This document shows, one piece after another, positions 59,641 through 64,000 of a DNA stretch of 64,000 nucleotides. Source of the DNA: JAWLHK01 sp041690355 [NCBI: bacterium] (GTDB lineage Bacteria; J088; JAWLBW01); NCBI GenBank assembly GCA_041690355.1, contig JAWLHK010000001.1, positions 124,001 to 188,000 on the forward strand, written 5' to 3'. Each line of letters opens with the position of its first letter. Position 1 is the stretch's first letter. Made by a program: the position numbers and the translations under genes. The notes beneath the pieces are model-generated. The model was not told where the DNA came from. It worked only from the letters and a program-made list of their open reading frames with translations, and did no database searches.

Positions 59641-60297
59641 TCAGTCGAGGGTGAGTTCGGCCAGGAGGGCCGCGGTCGCGGGGGCCGCCGCAGGGTCAGC
59701 CTGCAGCCGGCCGGCCAGGGCTCGCAGGTCCTCGGGGCGATCGACGTCGGCCCAGCGCGGCCCGACGGCCACGTCGAGTCCGCAGGAAACAAGGCGTGCC
59801 CGCGTGCGCGCGAAGGTGTCGGCCGCGCTCCAGGGGAGCCCGTGCAGCAGCCGGAGCGGGCAGCGCCGCAGACCGATGAAGTAGAAGCCGCCGTCCTCTG
59901 CGGGGCAGAGCACGGCATCATGGCCGCGCAGCAGGGCCACCGCTGCGGCGAGCGCGCCGGGGGGCAGATCGGGTACATCGGCGCCGAGACAGGCGGCGGC
60001 CGGGGCGAGCTGCAAACCCTTGCGCAGCATGCGCTCCATGCGTTCCCCCAGATCCCCTTCTCCCTGCAGCCACGGGGTTTCGCCGGCATACGGCGGCACC
60101 GGGGGGAGCGGCCCGGTCGTCGCGAGGATCGGCCAGACCGCCTCAAGGCCGCGCACCTTGGCCCAGGTGTCGACGAGAAACGTGTGCGCGAGGTGAGCGG
60201 CGGCCTCTTCTCCGACGAGCCCCGCCAGGCGGGTCTTCACCTGTCCGGGTACCGGCGCCTTTGCGAAAACGGTGAGCAGGATATCGAACGGCTGCAT
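59641..60297 (-). CDS. TIGR04282-type glycosyltransferase/nucleotidyltransferase-like protein
   Basis: The 218-residue product begins ILLTVFAKAPVPGQVKTRLA and contains ERMERMLRKGLQ, ACLGADVPDLPPGALAAAVA and VLCPAEDGGFYFIGLRR. This is the TIGR04282 (DUF2064) family, GT-A-like folds that commonly accompany ArsS in arsenosugar biosynthesis clusters and that resemble sugar nucleotidyltransferases (D-x-P, EDGGF). The gene is 22 nt downstream of arsS, supporting that assignment. Confidence 0.9.
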   Translation of the reverse strand: MQPFDILLTVFAKAPVPGQVKTRLAGLVGEEAAAHLAHTFLVDTWAKVRGLEAVWPILATTGPLPPVPPYAGETPWLQGEGDLGERMERMLRKGLQLAPAAACLGADVPDLPPGALAAAVALLRGHDAVLCPAEDGGFYFIGLRRCPLRLLHGLPWSAADTFARTRARLVSCGLDVAVGPRWADVDRPEDLRALAGRLQADPAAAPATAALLAELTLD

Positions 60298-60319
60298 GCG
60301 GAAACGGATGGCCGGGCGG

Positions 60320-61312
60320 TCAGCCGAGCGCGCCTCCGCAGCTCGAGCCGGCCCCGGCGGTGCAGCCGAAACAGTGTGCCCCGACGGCTACCGGCACGCT
60401 GGTCCAGTCGGCGAAGGAATCCACCGTGAAGACGGTCGGATTCGCGCCGGCTGCCGCAGGGGGAACCGGAAGATCGAGCATCTGATTGAAGTCGCAGTCG
60501 TAGAGGCGGCCGTCCCAGCCGACGCTCACGAGCGCGCGGCACATGAGGCCGGCGACGGTGGCCGGATTGAAGTGGTTGACCAGCAGCGCCATGTATTCGG
60601 CGTAGCGGCCGTCGCGCTCCAACGCGTGGGCAAACCGGCTGATCGGCATGTTCGTGATCGTAAAGAGCCGGTCGAAGACGATCCCGAAATGCTGGGCAAG
60701 TTCGGCCTTGTAACGGGCTTCGAGCGAGTCCTGCGCGGGGGGGAGCGCGGGTCCGCCCGGGTTGTAGACCAGGTCGAGTCGCAGGCCCGAACCGGGGTTC
60801 CCGTAGCCGAAACGATTCAACAGGCGCAGGGCCTCCATGCTTCTGTCGAACACCCCCTTGCCGCGCTGCCGGTCGACGTTGTCGGCCGTGTAGCAGGGGA
60901 GGCTCGCCACGATCTCGACCTCGTGATCGGCGAGAAACTGCGCCGTATCCTCCTGGCCGGGCTCGAAGAGAACCGTCAGGTTACAGCGGTCCATGACGTG
61001 CAGGCCGCGCCCCCGCGCCTCCCGGACGAGCCGCCGAAACTCGGGGTTCAATTCGGGCGCGCCCCCCGTGATGTCGACGGTGCGCACCGAGGGCGTGCGC
61101 TCGATCAGCGCGAAGATGCGGTCGACCGTCGCCGCCGTCATGACTTCGGTGCGCTTCGGGCCGGCGTCGACGTGGCAGTGATGGCAGGCCTGATTGCAGC
61201 GCTTGCCGACGTTGATCTGAACGGTCTCGAGCGCAATGCGCCGCAGCGGTGGGCATCCGTGATCCGCGAGCACGGCCTCGAAGGCGGGCACGGACGGGGG
61301 AGAGGCTTGCAT
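60320..61312 (-). CDS. arsS: Radical SAM protein ArsS (arsenosugar biosynthesis)
   Basis: The 330-residue product has a radical SAM CNQACHHC motif at Cys39, Cys43 and Cys46 (CxxxCxxC), VDITGGAPELNPEFRRLV and HVMDRCNLTVL. The C-terminal region is rich in cysteine (LYDCDFNQML, AHCFGCTAGAGSSCGGALG), as in ArsS, which adds the 5'-deoxyadenosyl group to dimethylarsinous acid. Length matches. It is directly upstream of a TIGR04282 gene. ArsM, which makes the substrate, is not in the window. Confidence 0.92.
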   Translation of the reverse strand: MQASPPSVPAFEAVLADHGCPPLRRIALETVQINVGKRCNQACHHCHVDAGPKRTEVMTAATVDRIFALIERTPSVRTVDITGGAPELNPEFRRLVREARGRGLHVMDRCNLTVLFEPGQEDTAQFLADHEVEIVASLPCYTADNVDRQRGKGVFDRSMEALRLLNRFGYGNPGSGLRLDLVYNPGGPALPPAQDSLEARYKAELAQHFGIVFDRLFTITNMPISRFAHALERDGRYAEYMALLVNHFNPATVAGLMCRALVSVGWDGRLYDCDFNQMLDLPVPPAAAGANPTVFTVDSFADWTSVPVAVGAHCFGCTAGAGSSCGGALG

Positions 61313-61351
61313 GCCTACATTCTACCGGAGCCGCGCCCAGTGCGCCGCGCG

Positions 61352-63082
61352 TCAGGGCTCCCGATCGGTGTCGCGGTCGCGAACGTCGGGGGGCACGAAC
61401 ATGCGGTAGTTGCTGTCGCGCACTTCGCGCACGAAGGTGTCGATGATCGGCGCGGGAATCTCGTACACGTTCAGTACGCGGCTGAAGATGAGCACCGAGG
61501 TCTCGAACTCTTCGGGCACGACGACGCTGGCCCCCGCATCGTACAAGGGCTTCAACTCCTGCACGTAACGGGTGCGGATGAGCAGAAACGCCTGCGGATT
61601 CAGTCGACGCACGGTCGCCGCGATGCGCCGCGTGGCCACCGGATCGGATACGGCAACGACGACGACGCGCGCCTTGCGGATGCCGACGTGCTCGAGTACG
61701 GCCTCCTGCGAGGCATCGCCGTACCAGATGGGCGTTCCCTTGCGCCGTTCGGCCTGCACGACGTCGGGGTTCATCTCGATGATCTCGTAGGGGATGCAGC
61801 CGGTCTGGGCCGCCCAGGCCAGGTTCCGGCCGTTCACGCCATAGCCGATGATGACGAGATGCCCCTCGTGCTCATGCTTGCCGGTGGCCTCCTCACCTTT
61901 TCCCTCGACGAGGCGGGCGGGAAGCGGCAGCCGCCGCGCGCCACGGAGCACGGCCGGCGCCGCGCGGTACATCAAGGGGGTCAAGGCCATGGTGAGAATG
62001 GAAACGGCCAGAAAAAGCTGAAAGGAGTCTTCGTCCATGAGCCCGTTGGCCACCCCGACTTCGGCGAGGATGAAGGAAAATTCGCCCACCTGGCTCAACC
62101 CCAGCCCGACGAGCACCATCGTGCGCAGCGGAAACCCCAGCGCATACGTCGCGAGCGCCCCGATGCTCGCCTTCAGCGCGAGCACCCCGACGGTCAGCCC
62201 CGCAACCGTCCAGGGAAAGGCGAGAACGGTACGCACATCCAGGAGCATGCCGATGGAAATGAAGAAGAGGGTCGTAAAGATGTCCTTGAACGGCAGCACA
62301 TAGCCGAGCGCCTGGTGGCTGTACTCCGACTCCGAAATGATGATGCCCGCCAGAAAGGCCCCCAGCGCGAGCGACAGACCGGCCACGCTCGACGCCCAGG
62401 CGACGGCCAGGCAGATGAACACGACGCTGAGCAGAAAGAGCTCGCGGTCGCGCGTCCGGGCAATGAGATGGAGCACGCGGGGGACGCCGAAGCGCGCGGC
62501 AACGATGGTCGCTGTCAGGATGCCCACGCCCGTGGCCAGTTTTGAGAGCGACCCGCCACCCATCTCGGCCCCGGCCAGCACCGGAATGAGCAGCATCATC
62601 GGCACGACGGCGAGATCCTGGTAGATGAGGATGGCCAGCGAGGTGCGCCCGTGCGGCGAATCGACCTCGCCCCGGATCTGCAGCATCTTGATCGCAATGG
62701 CCGTCGAGCTCAGCGTGAACAGGAACGCGCTGAAGATGCCCTGCGAAAAACTCAGGCCCGCGGCCCAGGCGATGACCAGGGCGAGGAGCACGGTAAAGAG
62801 CAGCTGCAGCGAACCGCCCACGAACACCCGCCGGCGGATGAGATTGAGCTGCTCGAGCGAGAACTCGATGCCGAGCGTGAAGAGCAGCAGCACGACGCCG
62901 ACTTCGGCCATGACGTGCACTGCGTCGAGTTCCTGCACGAGGCGCAGGCCGTACGGACCGAGCAGCACGCCGGTCGCGAGAAAGCCGACGATGGTCGGGA
63001 TGCGCAGGCGGGTGCAGAGAAAGAGAACGACGACCGAGAGGCCGAAGATCTGGAGAATATCGGCCAGAATGGGGATTTCCAT
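61352..63082 (-). CDS. CPA2 cation:proton antiporter with an RCK (TrkA-N) domain
   Basis: The 576-residue product has twelve or so transmembrane helices of the CPA2 family (IVGFLATGVLLGPYGLRLVQ; VVLLLFTLGIEFSLEQL; LTLSSTAIAIKML), then ALSLALGAFLAGIIISESEY-like helices (GLSLALGAFLAGIIISESEY). The C-terminal RCK/TrkA-N domain (about 410-540) begins HLVIIGYGVNGRNLAWAAQT and continues with EIIEMNPD and GTPIWYGDASQ, an NAD(H)-binding Rossmann fold. It resembles KefB/KefC and YbaL and probably exchanges K+ or Na+ for H+, gated by nucleotide. No KefF-type ancillary subunit is adjacent. Confidence 0.9.
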   Translation of the reverse strand: MEIPILADILQIFGLSVVVLFLCTRLRIPTIVGFLATGVLLGPYGLRLVQELDAVHVMAEVGVVLLLFTLGIEFSLEQLNLIRRRVFVGGSLQLLFTVLLALVIAWAAGLSFSQGIFSAFLFTLSSTAIAIKMLQIRGEVDSPHGRTSLAILIYQDLAVVPMMLLIPVLAGAEMGGGSLSKLATGVGILTATIVAARFGVPRVLHLIARTRDRELFLLSVVFICLAVAWASSVAGLSLALGAFLAGIIISESEYSHQALGYVLPFKDIFTTLFFISIGMLLDVRTVLAFPWTVAGLTVGVLALKASIGALATYALGFPLRTMVLVGLGLSQVGEFSFILAEVGVANGLMDEDSFQLFLAVSILTMALTPLMYRAAPAVLRGARRLPLPARLVEGKGEEATGKHEHEGHLVIIGYGVNGRNLAWAAQTGCIPYEIIEMNPDVVQAERRKGTPIWYGDASQEAVLEHVGIRKARVVVVAVSDPVATRRIAATVRRLNPQAFLLIRTRYVQELKPLYDAGASVVVPEEFETSVLIFSRVLNVYEIPAPIIDTFVREVRDSNYRMFVPPDVRDRDTDREP

Positions 63083-63164
63083 GACGCTCCGGAACCAACA
63101 TTATAGTGGTTCGCGCCGCGTCGCAAAAGCGGTTTCGCCCCTCGGCCGCGTGTCTGCAGAGCGC

Positions 63165-64000
63165 TCAGTGGGCCGGAGCGCGGGCCCCGCCCACGTCGGC
63201 GGGCGGGCGGAAGTCGGGCTTGAGCCCCTGCAGCTCCTTCTTGACCGCCGTGGATACCATCCAGTTCCCCAGCACCGCCGTCGCATAGGTCAGACCCGGA
63301 ATGCGGGCCCGCAGGCCTTCGACCGGCCCGAGCGCGACCCGCGTGAGGGGAATGGCGTACTTCCACATCCGGTTCGGAATGCCGAGATCGTCGGCCACGT
63401 CGTCGCCGGCCGTATAACGGGTAAGACCGTCGTGATATCGAACGAGCCACGGGGTGACGATGCGCTCGATGGCGTTGGCGGGACGCTGGAAATTCACGTT
63501 GCGCAGCGCCTGCGCGAGAGCGATGGAGCCTTCGTCGGGGCCGGGCTGAAGCAGATCGATCAGCTCGGCCCAGCTCATGGCTTCGGTCTCGGAGTCAAAG
63601 AGCAGCCCCGGCTCGACGCCGCTCAGGTAGCCGTTGTACTTCCACAGGTGCATGAGCGCGTCGGCCTCTTCCTGCGCGAAGCGAAAACCCATGGCGCGCG
63701 TGCCGTAGAGCATGGCGACCGAGAAAGAGAGGGTCGTGGCCGCCATGTCGGCCTGGTTGATGGGCAGCCCCCATTCGGCCGTCTTCCACTCGGGCGAGCG
63801 CAGCAGAAAACGCCGCACGGTCGCATGCACGAGGCGCACCTTGACGGTGGTCTTGAAGCCGGCATTGAAGCGGCGCAGGCCGTTCACCTGGGTCGCGTCG
63901 ACGATGAACCCCCCCGTTTCGGCGAGGCGGCGCCGCGCCATGGCGTCGAGGCGGCCGGTGAACAGCAGCGGCTTGGTGGCCGCGGCCGAGTGATAGCCGT
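63165..64000 (-). CDS. DUF2236 / MpaB-family protein, 5' end cut by the right edge
   Basis: The frame is open to base 64000, with GYHSAAATKPLLFTGRLDAM before the first internal Met at 63941, so the gene continues beyond the window. The visible 277 residues carry TTVKVRLVHATVRRFLL, EWGLPINQADMAATTLSFSV, LMHLWKYNGYLSGVEPGLLF and the family-typical C-terminal helices. This is the second branch of DUF2236 ('GLP.NQ.D...T...F'), different from the 44641 protein. Putative haem-dependent oxygenase; substrate unknown. Confidence 0.87.
   Translation of the reverse strand, partial: GYHSAAATKPLLFTGRLDAMARRRLAETGGFIVDATQVNGLRRFNAGFKTTVKVRLVHATVRRFLLRSPEWKTAEWGLPINQADMAATTLSFSVAMLYGTRAMGFRFAQEEADALMHLWKYNGYLSGVEPGLLFDSETEAMSWAELIDLLQPGPDEGSIALAQALRNVNFQRPANAIERIVTPWLVRYHDGLTRYTAGDDVADDLGIPNRMWKYAIPLTRVALGPVEGLRARIPGLTYATAVLGNWMVSTAVKKELQGLKPDFRPPADVGGARAPAH

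Overview
This is a GC-rich (about two-thirds G+C by eye), gene-dense bacterial chromosome segment from a Gram-negative organism. The evidence is three secreted lipoproteins with lipoboxes, two porin-like barrels, a TonB-dependent receptor and a protease fused to an outer-membrane-type barrel. Lipid and CoA enzymes, diiron and DUF2236 oxygenases, an RCC1-repeat lipoprotein and a lamin-tail lipoprotein suggest a delta-proteobacterial/Myxococcota-like or similar environmental lineage. No 16S rRNA or other phylogenetic marker beyond RNase P RNA is present, so the taxon is not fixed. No prophage, insertion sequence, CRISPR array or tRNA was found.

Layout. 0-10 kb: a lemA fragment, a TPR lipoprotein, a secreted propeller/lamin-tail lipoprotein pair, a double-receiver protein and two tandem porin-like paralogues. 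10-16 kb: rqcH (ribosome rescue), a YqgE/AlgH protein, an HSL-type esterase, prfC and a SURF1 protein. 16-19 kb: a three-gene operon of a flavin/2Fe-2S reductase, a MerR regulator and a ferritin-like diiron protein, behind a promoter with an overlapping inverted repeat. 19-23 kb: a RelE-type toxin-antitoxin pair, a small conserved gene whose start region is tandemly duplicated, rlmN, rnpB and an arsR-AHSA1 pair. 23-33 kb: tetR with an AidB-like acyl-CoA dehydrogenase, a membrane J-domain protein, a GAF protein, a DprE2/DprE1-like pair with an Rsm22-like methyltransferase, a dihaem cytochrome c and a double-hotdog thioesterase. 33-46 kb: VapBC, two acyltransferases, a START-like protein, a VKOR-like protein, MAPEG, a crotonase, two receivers, a Cys-rich MerR protein, a fatty acid hydroxylase, MgtE, and a divergent pair (ferritin-like diiron protein / DUF2236 oxygenase) sharing a palindrome. 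46-64 kb: the protease-propeller-barrel protein, msrB, a TonB-dependent receptor, the RCC1 lipoprotein, MscS, arfB, topA, a second MgtE, arsS with a TIGR04282 enzyme, a CPA2 antiporter and a second DUF2236 gene cut by the right edge.

The most unusual feature is not a gene. About twenty short intergenic arrays are all built on a strict 7-bp period, but from several unrelated heptamers. One supplies the last codons of rlmN, and others touch start codons. In three gaps between convergent genes the arrays occur as inverted pairs. Other gaps between convergent genes carry ordinary hairpins, including a perfect 36-bp palindrome. Metabolically, several genes point to lipid and acyl-CoA turnover and to oxygen-activating diiron and haem chemistry, but no complete pathway is contained in the window.
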